Shown: in pieces, positions 16,767 through 25,100 of the stretch
How positions within the stretch are numbered: the first letter of the stretch is position 1
Layout: each line of letters starts with the position of its first letter
Source: DASPJL01 sp035628645
GTDB taxonomy: Bacteria; Bacteroidota; Bacteroidia; Cytophagales; Cyclobacteriaceae
Assembly: GCA_035628645.1 (NCBI GenBank)
Contig: DASPJL010000021.1
Coordinates: 1-32,571 of the forward strand
DNA: 32,571 bases
Reading direction: 5' to 3'
Made by a program: the position numbers and the translations under genes
Notes under the pieces: model-generated
Told to the model about the DNA's origin: nothing
Databases searched by the model: none
What the model saw: only the letters and a program-made list of their open reading frames with translations

Positions 16767-16800
16767 GATTTTAGAGTGGCACTTAAATCCTTCTAAAATC
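16767..16800 (-). other. Stem-loop just after the GH76 lipoprotein stop codon
   Basis: GATTTTAGA (16767-16775) pairs over 9 bp with TCTAAAATC (16792-16800); the loop can add a short GTG/CAC pairing. It starts eight bases beyond the stop at 16809 and lacks a U-tract. This suggests a block to 3' exonuclease or a processing site rather than a terminator. Confidence 0.45.
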
Positions 16801-16808
16801 ACAATAAC

Positions 16809-17999
16809 TTATTCAAAATTTGCGGCTGCTTCTATTAACATCAATCCGCTCAATTGTGCTGAAAGGTCTGTTCCTCCTCCCGGCGCTTTTGTCCAGTCCG
16901 GGCCTACTAACATTATCGGACGACGAATGCCTTTTTCATACAATGTCTTTGCATTAAATTCAATAACACTCATGTATTTTTCCTTTTTTGATTGAGGAAC
17001 GCCGGGGTCTTTGGCAAGCAGCGCAAGGTAACGAACTAAGATTCCCTTAAATAAACCTCCGTCACCATTGCCTTCTTCCTTCATAATTCCACCCGGCAAA
17101 AGCTGCACATCGTTAATGATATAATCCGCATTTCTCATGGCATCGTTAAGGTAAGATTGTTCATTTGTGGTTTTATACAGTTCAAGCGCGGCACCAATAA
17201 ACACCCCCTGATTATAAGTAAAATACCACGTGTCTATCTGCCCATCCTTCTGGCGATTAATTCCATCCCATGCTACTCCAGTTGCAGGATCTATTAAAGT
17301 ACCTTTAAGCCAACTGTATAATTTTTTGGCCATCTCCAGGTCTGCTTCATTCTTTTTTTGTCGGAAAAGCCTGCAAGCAAGGATAATTGCTGGCGCATTA
17401 GCAGGCGTATTTTTATAATCCATTTGTGACTTCCTCCAGGCAATTCCTCCGCCCTGACTGGTGTTGTATCCTGTTTGAATGTCTGTCCATAAAAGCGATG
17501 ACAAATCCATAAATTCCTGATCTTGAGTAGCTTCATAGGCTCGCAAGCTGGACAAGGCAAGCCATTCCATGTCGTCATAATAGTCATTAATATAGCTCCC
17601 GCCGTTTGTTTCTTTTATCCCGGCTACAAGTGCTTTAATTCTTTCCTTATACTTTTCATCGCTGGTTCTGATATATCCATCCACAAGCACATCTACCACA
17701 TGCGCGTTCCACCAATAGTTAAAGTTTGTATTTCCTGTATTGTTGTGAATATAATACCTGCCATTTGAAGAAAGAAAGCTTAAATAAGTGGCATTCTGCA
17801 AAGAATCTGCAAGCGCTTTATAATTGTATTCTTCCGTATCGGGTTTTGTGCCGGGTTTGGCAATATTATCATCTTCTTTCTCTTTAAGGCAGGAAGTGAG
17901 GAAGATGATTAAAAAGGTAACAACAATGGTCATTACCAGTATTTCAATTATTATTTTCTTATAAGATGCGGTTTTAGCTTTCATTTTCTTGCTCTTCAT
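16809..17999 (-). CDS. GH76 alpha-1,6-mannanase, lipoprotein
   Basis: 396-residue family GH76 enzyme. The N-terminus has a basic start, a long hydrophobic stretch (about 15-34) and lipobox FLTSC (Cys37), followed by LKEKEDD. Acidic residues just after the lipidated Cys resemble Bacteroidota surface-export signals, so the enzyme is probably outer-membrane anchored and surface exposed. The catalytic pair lies in NDYYDDMEWLALSSLRAYEA (D142/D143). Other GH76 blocks are YWWNAHVVDVLVDGY, GGGIAWRKSQ, TPANAPAIILACRL, FTYNQGVFIGAALELY and GNGDGGLFKGILVRYLA. It is closely similar throughout to the next gene upstream (18114-19247), indicating a tandem duplication followed by a change of address. The start at 17999 is chosen, though Met6 is an alternative. 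A degenerate dispersed repeat separates the two paralogues. Confidence 0.95.
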   Translation of the reverse strand: MKSKKMKAKTASYKKIIIEILVMTIVVTFLIIFLTSCLKEKEDDNIAKPGTKPDTEEYNYKALADSLQNATYLSFLSSNGRYYIHNNTGNTNFNYWWNAHVVDVLVDGYIRTSDEKYKERIKALVAGIKETNGGSYINDYYDDMEWLALSSLRAYEATQDQEFMDLSSLLWTDIQTGYNTSQGGGIAWRKSQMDYKNTPANAPAIILACRLFRQKKNEADLEMAKKLYSWLKGTLIDPATGVAWDGINRQKDGQIDTWYFTYNQGVFIGAALELYKTTNEQSYLNDAMRNADYIINDVQLLPGGIMKEEGNGDGGLFKGILVRYLALLAKDPGVPQSKKEKYMSVIEFNAKTLYEKGIRRPIMLVGPDWTKAPGGGTDLSAQLSGLMLIEAAANFE

Positions 18000-18016
18000 T
18001 GTGAGAATTCGATCTT

Positions 18017-18112
18017 TATAACCACAGAGAGAGCGGAGTTATTCACGGAGAACGTGGAGATTAAACCTCTGCTATCTCAGTGATAAACTTCTGTGTTCTC
18101 TTTGGTAAATTT
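18017..18112. repeat. Degenerate CACAGAG-type dispersed intergenic repeat
   Basis: The stretch has units such as ACCACAGAG, CACGGAG and GTGGAG on its left side, and CTCTG, CTGTGTTCTCTTTGGT on its right side, forming an imperfect inverted repeat with arms near 18020-18040 and 18088-18107. Intergenic elements built from CACAGAG/CTCTGTG units recur in many bacterial genomes including Bacteroidota (general knowledge). This copy fills the whole gap between the two paralogous GH76 genes and may fold as RNA. Confidence 0.55.
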
Positions 18113-18113
18113 T

Positions 18114-19247
18114 TTATTTTTTATCCAGGCTATGTGCGGCTTCTATAAGCATGATACCGCTAAGCTGTGTAGAATAGTCCGTTTTCTGTTCAGGTTGTTT
18201 TGACCATTTATTGCTTACCAACATTTCAGGCCTTTTGATTCCTTTTTCGGCTAAAGTTTTAGCATTATGATTAATAAATTTTCTATAGTTATCCCTGTTT
18301 TCTTTAGGCACGTCTTTTTCCTGCGAGAACAAGGTGAGGTATCTAATCAAAATTCCTTTAAACAATCCTCCATCGCCCCCTCCTTCGCTTTTTAAAATAC
18401 CTTCCGGCACAAACTCGGGATCGTTGATTACATAATCGGCTGTTTTTATGGCATCATTCAGGTAAGTTTTATCACCGGTCAATTTGTATAACTCATGTGC
18501 CGCACCAATATAAACCCCTTGATTATAGGTTAATTTCCAATGATCAATTTTGCCATTCTTTTCTCTGTTAATGCCGTCCATAACAAATCCTGTTTCCGGA
18601 TTTACTAATGTCTTTTTTAACCATGAATAAAGTTCCTTTGCAAGTTTAAGATCTGCTTCGTTTTTGTTCAGCTTATATAGCCGGGCTGCAAGAATAATTG
18701 CCGGAGCATTAGCAGGAGTATTCTTATAATAAGTTTGGGATTTCCTCCAGGCAAGCCCTCCGCCCATTGTATCATTTTGAGCAGTTTTAATGTCCTTCCA
18801 CAAGTAGTTGGTAACCTCCAAAAATTCAGGATCTTTTGTAGCATGATATGCTCGGAGGCTTGATAAGGCAAGCCATTCCATGTCATCATAAAAATCGTTG
18901 GAATAAGTGCCGCCATTGCTTTCCTTAATGCCTTTGACAAGATCCTTCATTTTGGTCTTATAGGTCTCGTCTTTAGTTCTGTTGTAGCCATCTACCAGCA
19001 CATCCAGCGCATGGGCATTCCACCAGTAATGAAATTTGGTTTCCCCGGCGTTGTCTTGTATATAATACTTTTTATCGGATGAAAGATATGTATTATAAGA
19101 TGCTTCTTGAAGGGAGTCGGCAAGTGCAGCCCAATTCCTCTCTGAGGAAACCTCTTTTTTAGTCTTACTTTTTGATTTCTTTTGAGAAAATACTCCTGTG
19201 GATTGAATATATAGTAGAGTGAAAATAAATAGAGGCAGGTATCTCAT
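18114..19247 (-). CDS. GH76 alpha-1,6-mannanase, soluble secreted form
   Basis: 377-residue GH76 endo-alpha-1,6-mannanase. It has a standard signal peptide (MRYLPLFIFTLLYIQSTGVF, cleavage near SQ at 21-22) and no lipobox, so a soluble periplasmic enzyme is expected unless it is secreted further. A lysine-rich linker (KKSKSKTKKE) follows, then the catalytic domain with NDFYDDMEWLALSSLRAYHA (D121/D122), YWWNAHALDVLVDGY, GGGLAWRKSQ, TPANAPAIILAARL, LTYNQGVYIGAAHELY and GGGDGGLFKGILIRYL. Strong block-by-block likeness to the following lipoprotein GH76 marks them as tandem paralogues. A terminator-like stem-loop lies between this gene and the SusE-like gene upstream, so its level may be set separately from susCDE. 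The likely role is cutting imported mannooligosaccharides for GH125. Confidence 0.95.
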   Translation of the reverse strand: MRYLPLFIFTLLYIQSTGVFSQKKSKSKTKKEVSSERNWAALADSLQEASYNTYLSSDKKYYIQDNAGETKFHYWWNAHALDVLVDGYNRTKDETYKTKMKDLVKGIKESNGGTYSNDFYDDMEWLALSSLRAYHATKDPEFLEVTNYLWKDIKTAQNDTMGGGLAWRKSQTYYKNTPANAPAIILAARLYKLNKNEADLKLAKELYSWLKKTLVNPETGFVMDGINREKNGKIDHWKLTYNQGVYIGAAHELYKLTGDKTYLNDAIKTADYVINDPEFVPEGILKSEGGGDGGLFKGILIRYLTLFSQEKDVPKENRDNYRKFINHNAKTLAEKGIKRPEMLVSNKWSKQPEQKTDYSTQLSGIMLIEAAHSLDKK

Positions 19248-19272
19248 GAGTCTTTGAATATGGTTAAAATAA

Positions 19273-19316
19273 AAGCTTCAGTTCCACATATTCCATGAAT
19301 AGAAGAACTGAAGCTT
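19273..19316 (-). terminator. Intrinsic-terminator candidate after the SusE-like gene
   Basis: A perfect 12-bp stem, AAGCTTCAGTTC (19273-19284) with GAACTGAAGCTT (19305-19316), encloses a second small hairpin, TATTC-cat-GAATA. On the minus strand the stem runs into TTTATTTTAACC. It begins eight bases past the SusE-like stop codon. This is the best terminator shape in the window and sits inside the same-strand cluster, so it likely reduces read-through into the enzyme genes. Confidence 0.65.
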
Positions 19317-19324
19317 ATGAATTA

Positions 19325-20458
19325 TTATTTAACTATTACTTCGTGTGTGTAGTCGCCGGAAGGATTAAAGTTGACTTTTACGTCGCAGTTTTTATTATCT
19401 GCTGCACCATCAAATTTGAAGCAGAAATCCCATTGAGATTCTGGTATCGAATACATGAACCAGTAAGCCAGCGGAGAATTTGCATCAGGCCTTTGATTGT
19501 CAGCATTTATACTTCCAAACCATTCAAATTTTTCTGTACCTGCCTCATTTAAAGTAAACCTGAATTTGTACCGCTCATCTCGTCCCCAGCCTTCCTGCTT
19601 GAACACAACAGGTACATTTGATACTTGCCACACGCTATTTCCCTGATAGGGCAATTCAAACCAAAATCCATTATCCGGGGCGAACCATAGTTCTACTTTG
19701 GTTACTTCCGCTATTGTAGCGGCAGCGTTACTGAAATCAACTATTATTTTATATGGTTTGACATCACCGGTTACTGTAGTACTTCCCGCCTCTTTGATTT
19801 GTGTTCCCTCGATGTAATAGGTTTTAGGTGTTCCGCTATTTCTGTCGACCAGTTGATAAGTTCCAGCTTTTAAAGATGTATAAACTTCAAAAACACCGGA
19901 TGAAGTTTGTTTGAATTTTATAGCATTGGCAAGATCAGCGCCACCTTCTGTAGCATCCCCTGTTAAATATAAATCTGCTGGTAGTTCAGCAAATCCGGCG
20001 GGTCTTTCCACTTCCAGCAATCTCACTGTTTCAGACTTTACCACATTGATGCCTTTTGAAGCAATTACTGTCCATTTTAGTTTTCCGGTTTCAAGGGATT
20101 TTATTCCTCCGAAATTGGCAATTTTATTCAGATCCTTGTGACTTAAAGTCAGCTTGGTTTCCAGACCTTTGTTGTCGGATACTACTTTGTAAACAGGAGC
20201 AGAAAAGTCGCCTGCTTCCACATCAAAGGCTACTTCATACAAAACCACCGTTCCGTCCTCGGCGCGGGCACGATCCCACTCAAATACCACGCTTGCTTCG
20301 GTTGTTGGCTGAAGTTTGACAAATAAATTATCATCCGGGGCATAGAGTGTAGCGACCGGAGTAATGTTGACATTAATTGAATCTTCATCCTCTTTACAGC
20401 CAGTAATAGCCGCTAAGGATACCAGTAGAATTAAACAGAAATATATATATCTTTTCAT
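19325..20458 (-). CDS. SusE-like outer-membrane starch/mannan-binding lipoprotein
   Basis: 377-residue surface glycan-binding lipoprotein when started at the ATG at 20458. That start puts a proper lipoprotein signal at the N-terminus (KRYIYFCLILLVSLAAITGC, lipidated Cys21). An in-frame ATG at 20500 would add 14 residues without signal character and overlap the susD stop, so I reject it. After the Cys comes KEDEDS, an acidic stretch resembling a surface-export signal. A SusE-type Ig-like domain (about 28-155, TPVATLYAPDDNLFVKLQP, VVFEWDRARAEDG) is followed by SusE/SusF-type beta-sandwich modules (LYLTGDATEGG, VELWFAPDNGFWFELPYQG, ERYKFRF). It follows susD closely. It probably holds glycan at the surface without being essential for import. 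Confidence 0.88.
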   Translation of the reverse strand: MKRYIYFCLILLVSLAAITGCKEDEDSINVNITPVATLYAPDDNLFVKLQPTTEASVVFEWDRARAEDGTVVLYEVAFDVEAGDFSAPVYKVVSDNKGLETKLTLSHKDLNKIANFGGIKSLETGKLKWTVIASKGINVVKSETVRLLEVERPAGFAELPADLYLTGDATEGGADLANAIKFKQTSSGVFEVYTSLKAGTYQLVDRNSGTPKTYYIEGTQIKEAGSTTVTGDVKPYKIIVDFSNAAATIAEVTKVELWFAPDNGFWFELPYQGNSVWQVSNVPVVFKQEGWGRDERYKFRFTLNEAGTEKFEWFGSINADNQRPDANSPLAYWFMYSIPESQWDFCFKFDGAADNKNCDVKVNFNPSGDYTHEVIVK

Positions 20459-20493
20459 TGTATTTTTTTTTAGAAGTTGAACCATGTTAGTAA

Positions 20494-22098
20494 TTACCAA
20501 TTTGGATTTTGACTTAAATTTTGATTAAGATCCCTTTCCCTTTGAGGAATTGGCCACAGATAATGTTTGGCAGGGTCAAAAGTTCTGAAATCGACTCTTT
20601 TAAAACCATTATCCACACTTGGATCGCCTACTTTTATTCCATGAGCCCAGCCATTTAAAACCACTTCTGCAGTTTTCCACCTTCTGATGTCAAAAATTCT
20701 TAATCCTTCAAGTGCAAATTCAACCCTTCGTTCATTCCTGACAATATTTCTAAGCGCTGTATCATCCCAAGATGTATTAAAATTCAAAGCATTAGGATCT
20801 GTAAACCCTGCTCTTTCCCTGATGGTCCTTACGGTTTTGTTCCAAACATCGGCAGTCATTTGGCCAAGTTCCAGTTTTGCCTCGGCATTCATTAATAAAA
20901 CTTCAGCATAACGGATAAGGATAAGGTTAAGTCCCGCTCTGTTGTCGGCATCCGCAGTTGGATCATAATATTTGGCAAAATAATAACCTGTGGGACTTGC
21001 ATCATCTTTGTCTATACTATTATCACCTGTTCCTGGAAAGGTTCTTATTTCAACAATACTACCATCCGGTCTTTTCCATTGATATCCATCATAAACTATA
21101 GTAGCCTGAAAACGAGGATCGCGACCTGCATAAGGATTAGCAGCATCAAAACCAGAACCTGCTTCATTGATCATCATTCCGTTGATCATTGGATAAGCAT
21201 CCACCAATTCCTGTGTTGGAGCAATGGAAGTAACCAATTTCCCCTCTGTTTTTGGAATAAAAAACCTTTGTTCCTGATACGTTCTTTGCACAGGCACATA
21301 TTGTAAATCCAGGATAACTTCCTGATTGTATTCATTTTGCGGAAGGAAAAGACCTGAATAACTGTTAAATAGACCATAAGCGCCAGCTTCTCCATTAATT
21401 ATCTGATCTGTAATGGTGGCTACATCCTGCCAGTTACCCAAATAGGAAGCTAAGCGGGCTTTAAGCGCGAGTGCAGCGCCTTTTGCTATTCTTCCTCTGT
21501 CTCCTTCAGCATAGTCGGTATAAATTGGAAGATTTGCAGCAGCAAAGTCAAGATCCGCATTAATAAAATTGACAATATCTGCCTGGCTGCTACGAGAAAC
21601 TGATTGAGATTCTTCAACAGAAAGAACATTATCCACCAAAGGAACATCCCCGTACCATACCGTCAGGTTAAAGTAGTGAAACGCCCTGATGAATTGAGCT
21701 TCAGCTTTGACCCTTGCCTTCAACGCCTCATCCATTCCCGGTACTTTGTCAATGTTGGTAAGAAGAATGTTGCATTTTCTTATTCCGGTATAATGATACC
21801 CCCATTCATTTCTTATCCTGGCTTGAGAAGCATCGTAGCTTCCTTCGGCAATATTTCTTGAATTGGAACCGTCTACCTCGCTTTTATTAAAAGCATTATC
21901 AGAAAGTGTTTCATTAAAGAAATAATATTCTGCGTTATACATGTTTTCATAGCAATTGTTTAACACGTTTAAGGCATCTTCCGGTTTGTCCCAGAAAGTC
22001 TCTTCCGTTTCCCTGTCAGTAGGGATCAGGTCCAGATCATTACAGGAAGTCAAGGCCAGAAAAGAAGTTGATATAAGTAAAATATAAAACTTTTTCAT
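20494..22098 (-). CDS. SusD/RagB-family glycan-binding lipoprotein
   Basis: 534-residue outer-membrane lipoprotein that forms the lid over the SusC channel and captures oligosaccharides. Lipobox LALTSC gives lipidated Cys19. The N-terminal SusD-like TPR region starts TDRETEETFWDKPEDALNVL and includes AEAQFIRAFHYFNLTVWYGD. The C-terminal SusD_RagB part has LILIRYAEVLLMNAEAKLE, RNERRVEFALEGLRIFDIRR and the classic ending YLWPIPQRERDLNQNLSQNP. It lies 23 bases after susC and 35 bases before the SusE-like ATG, so the three are surely co-transcribed. With a GH76/GH125 cluster behind it, alpha-mannan fragments are the expected ligand. Confidence 0.97.
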   Translation of the reverse strand: MKKFYILLISTSFLALTSCNDLDLIPTDRETEETFWDKPEDALNVLNNCYENMYNAEYYFFNETLSDNAFNKSEVDGSNSRNIAEGSYDASQARIRNEWGYHYTGIRKCNILLTNIDKVPGMDEALKARVKAEAQFIRAFHYFNLTVWYGDVPLVDNVLSVEESQSVSRSSQADIVNFINADLDFAAANLPIYTDYAEGDRGRIAKGAALALKARLASYLGNWQDVATITDQIINGEAGAYGLFNSYSGLFLPQNEYNQEVILDLQYVPVQRTYQEQRFFIPKTEGKLVTSIAPTQELVDAYPMINGMMINEAGSGFDAANPYAGRDPRFQATIVYDGYQWKRPDGSIVEIRTFPGTGDNSIDKDDASPTGYYFAKYYDPTADADNRAGLNLILIRYAEVLLMNAEAKLELGQMTADVWNKTVRTIRERAGFTDPNALNFNTSWDDTALRNIVRNERRVEFALEGLRIFDIRRWKTAEVVLNGWAHGIKVGDPSVDNGFKRVDFRTFDPAKHYLWPIPQRERDLNQNLSQNPNW

Positions 22099-22121
22099 GT
22101 GGTTTCTTAAGTTATAGGGAG

Positions 22122-25100
22122 TTAAAAATTGATATCCAATCCTAAGGCATAAACTTTTGAGTTAGGATAAACCCTCCCGCTGTTTACTTTTCCATCACTG
22201 GTATCAAGGTTGCTGTTGAATTCCGATATTTCAGGATCAAAACCATTGTTCATTTTGGTAAGCGTAATGAGGTTATGGCCGGTAATATAAAAGCGCACTT
22301 TCTTCACTCCGATGGCATTTGTTATTGATCCCGGAATAGTATAACCAAGTTGAACATTCTTTAACCTCACATAAGCAGCATTCAATAACCAATAATCGGA
22401 ACCTACATTGTTATTAGTAGAGGCCGTCCCAATTGTCAATCTTGGATAAGAAGCATCAGGATTTGTAGGCGTCCATCTGTCAAGGTGTTGTTCATAAACG
22501 TTTTCCCAGTTGTTATGAAAAGCTTCAACAGATTCTCCTCTCAAATAAAGGTTTCTTTTCCCTACTCCCTGAATAAAGATATTAAGGTCAAAACCCATAT
22601 ATTCAGCAGTATAATTAAAACCAAAAGTATAGCGTGGGAAAGGGTTTCCTAGAACAAATCTGTCCTGTTCATTAATAATGCCATCGCCATTTTTGTCTAC
22701 ATACCTAATGTCGCCTGGCAATACAGCGCCATTTGCAACAAATCCGGGTTTAGGTCCTGCCTCTATCTCTTCGGTATTTTGATATAGTCCATTGGATTTG
22801 TATCCATAGTAGGAATGGTGAGGATAGCCTTCTCTCATTATTATCGCTCGATCCCCACCTTCTATGACTTCCTTGTCTTTTGTATCTATTACAGTATTAA
22901 GATTATCAGCAACGTTTGCTGAAATGGAGTGGTTTATTTTTGCACCCTGCATTTTATAGGATAAAGCAAATTCCCAGCCTTCATTGTCTACAACAGCGGC
23001 GTTCACAGTTGGTGGATCTGCTCCATATGTCCCCGGAACAGCAAGGTCCAATAGTATATCTTCCGTTCTTTTTTTAAAGTAGTCAAATGATAGAGAAAGT
23101 TTCCTGTTAAACAGATCTACGTCGGTACCGATATCGATCATGGTAGAGGTTTCCCATACAATCTCGGGATTGGAAGGACTGAAGGACGCTCCGGGTACCC
23201 CCTGATTGTTGAAACCATATCTGTTAGGTTCATTCGCAATGGTGCTTGTATACCGAAAAGCATCTATACTTTGGTTTCCTAACTGCCCCCAAGAGCCTCT
23301 TAGTTTTACATTCCCTACATTTTCTTTTATAAAAGCAAGAAAAGGTTCTTCTGTTATTCTCCATCCTGCTGATACGGAAGGATAGAAACCCCATCTTTTA
23401 CCGGGTGCAAATCGGGAAGAACCATCATATCTAAAATTTCCCTCAAGCAAATATCTTTCGCTAAAATTATAATTTACTCTTCCAAATAATGAGTTTAGAG
23501 ACCAAGGAGTTCCTCTGCGATTATATGTGTCATTTGTTACGATTTCTGTTTGCAAAGTAGGAAGATATCCAACCTCATTATCCACGTTGATTTTTCTTAC
23601 CCTGATCATTGACTCGGAATATCCTTCACTTGAATAACCACCCAACACGCCGAAATTGTGCCTGTTAAGCGAAAAACTATAATCTGCAACTAATTGTGCA
23701 TTGGTTTGGAGGGTCTTATTATTTTCATCATTCATTGAATTCTGTCCATCCCCTCCTACATATGGCAGGTAATTTATGGTTTTTCTAAATTCATTCTGCT
23801 GATAATCCCAAAGATTAGCACCAAAAACACCCTTTATTTTTAAATTTTTTATAGGTGTGAATTCTGCAAATACATTTCCGTAAATATTGTCGTTGTCACG
23901 TTCCCGTTGTCCACCTTTCTGCAATCTTGCCAAAGAATTGGACGAAGATGTGGGCGGAATATAATACCTTCCCAATGAATCTTTAATAGGATATAATCTT
24001 GGAATTCTACTGGCGTCCGCTACTATAAATTCCGTACTATAGGCATGTTCCTTAGTTTGTGCTTTTGTATAAGCTACCATCAATCCTGTTTTTAACTTTT
24101 TGCTGATGTTGGTAGTAATATTAGCTCTCGCATTGGTTCTTTTATAGCCAAAATCAGGCCCTACAAAACTACTTGCCTGGTCCATCCTTCCCACAGAAAT
24201 AAGGTATGTTGTGTTTTCCGTTCCTCCGCTTACGCTCAGGTTATGACTTTGCTGGGGAGCATATTCCCTGAAAATCTCATCCATATACCAGTCATTTTCT
24301 GGAGAATTATATATTCTGTTGATATCAGAAGGTGAAAATTGAGGAGATTGACCTGAATTTATCAAAGCTTCGTTTTTCAGCATCGCAAAATTATAAGCAC
24401 TTACGGGGCGTTGAAAAAACGATGGAGTTTGCCAACCTAAAATACCATTATAAGTAACAGTAGGTTTTGTACTATAATTTCCCTGTTTGGTAGTTACCAA
24501 AATTACGCCGTTTGCAGATCTGGAACCATAAATTGCCGCTGAAGCTGCATCTTTCAATACAGAGATGCTTGCAATATCATTTGGGTTAATAGTACTAAAC
24601 GCCCCTGAATTTGAAGGGATTCCATCAATTACAATGAGAGGTGAGTTATCGCCTAAAGTACCTATCCCTCTTATGTTTATATTCAACTCTGTACCCGGCT
24701 CACTGCTTTGCTGCTGAATGATTAAATTTGGAGAAGTTCCTTGAAGCGCTTGGGTAATGTTGTTTACCGGCTTGCTTTCCAGTGCTTCCGCGTCTACCAT
24801 ATCCACCGCTCCGGTAAGGTTTATTTTCTTTTGGGTGGCGTACCCTACCACTACTACTTCATTGAGGGATTCCAGATTTGGCATCATATCAATATTTACA
24901 ATCGTACGCCCATTAATCGGAACCTCTTCGGTGTTAAAGCCTATGTAAGAAAATACGAGAACACTATTTTCCATATCCGGCACCGCCAGGCTGTAATTGC
25001 CCTCAATATCAGTGGCTGTTCCTATGGTAGTGCCTCTGACAAGGACTGTTACACCTGGAAGCGATTCGTTTTTCTCATCGGATACTTTACCGGTTACGGT

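Noticed and set aside
17294..18940. Two similar minus-strand frames (17294-17587 and 18668-18940) that look like paralogous small proteins
   Set aside because: Both lie inside the GH76 genes in another frame. Their likeness simply reflects the duplicated parent genes.
20459..20500. An earlier ATG for the SusE-like gene at 20500, overlapping the susD stop codon
   Set aside because: The 14 extra residues precede and spoil an otherwise standard lipoprotein signal. The ATG at 20458 places the lipobox cysteine at residue 21.
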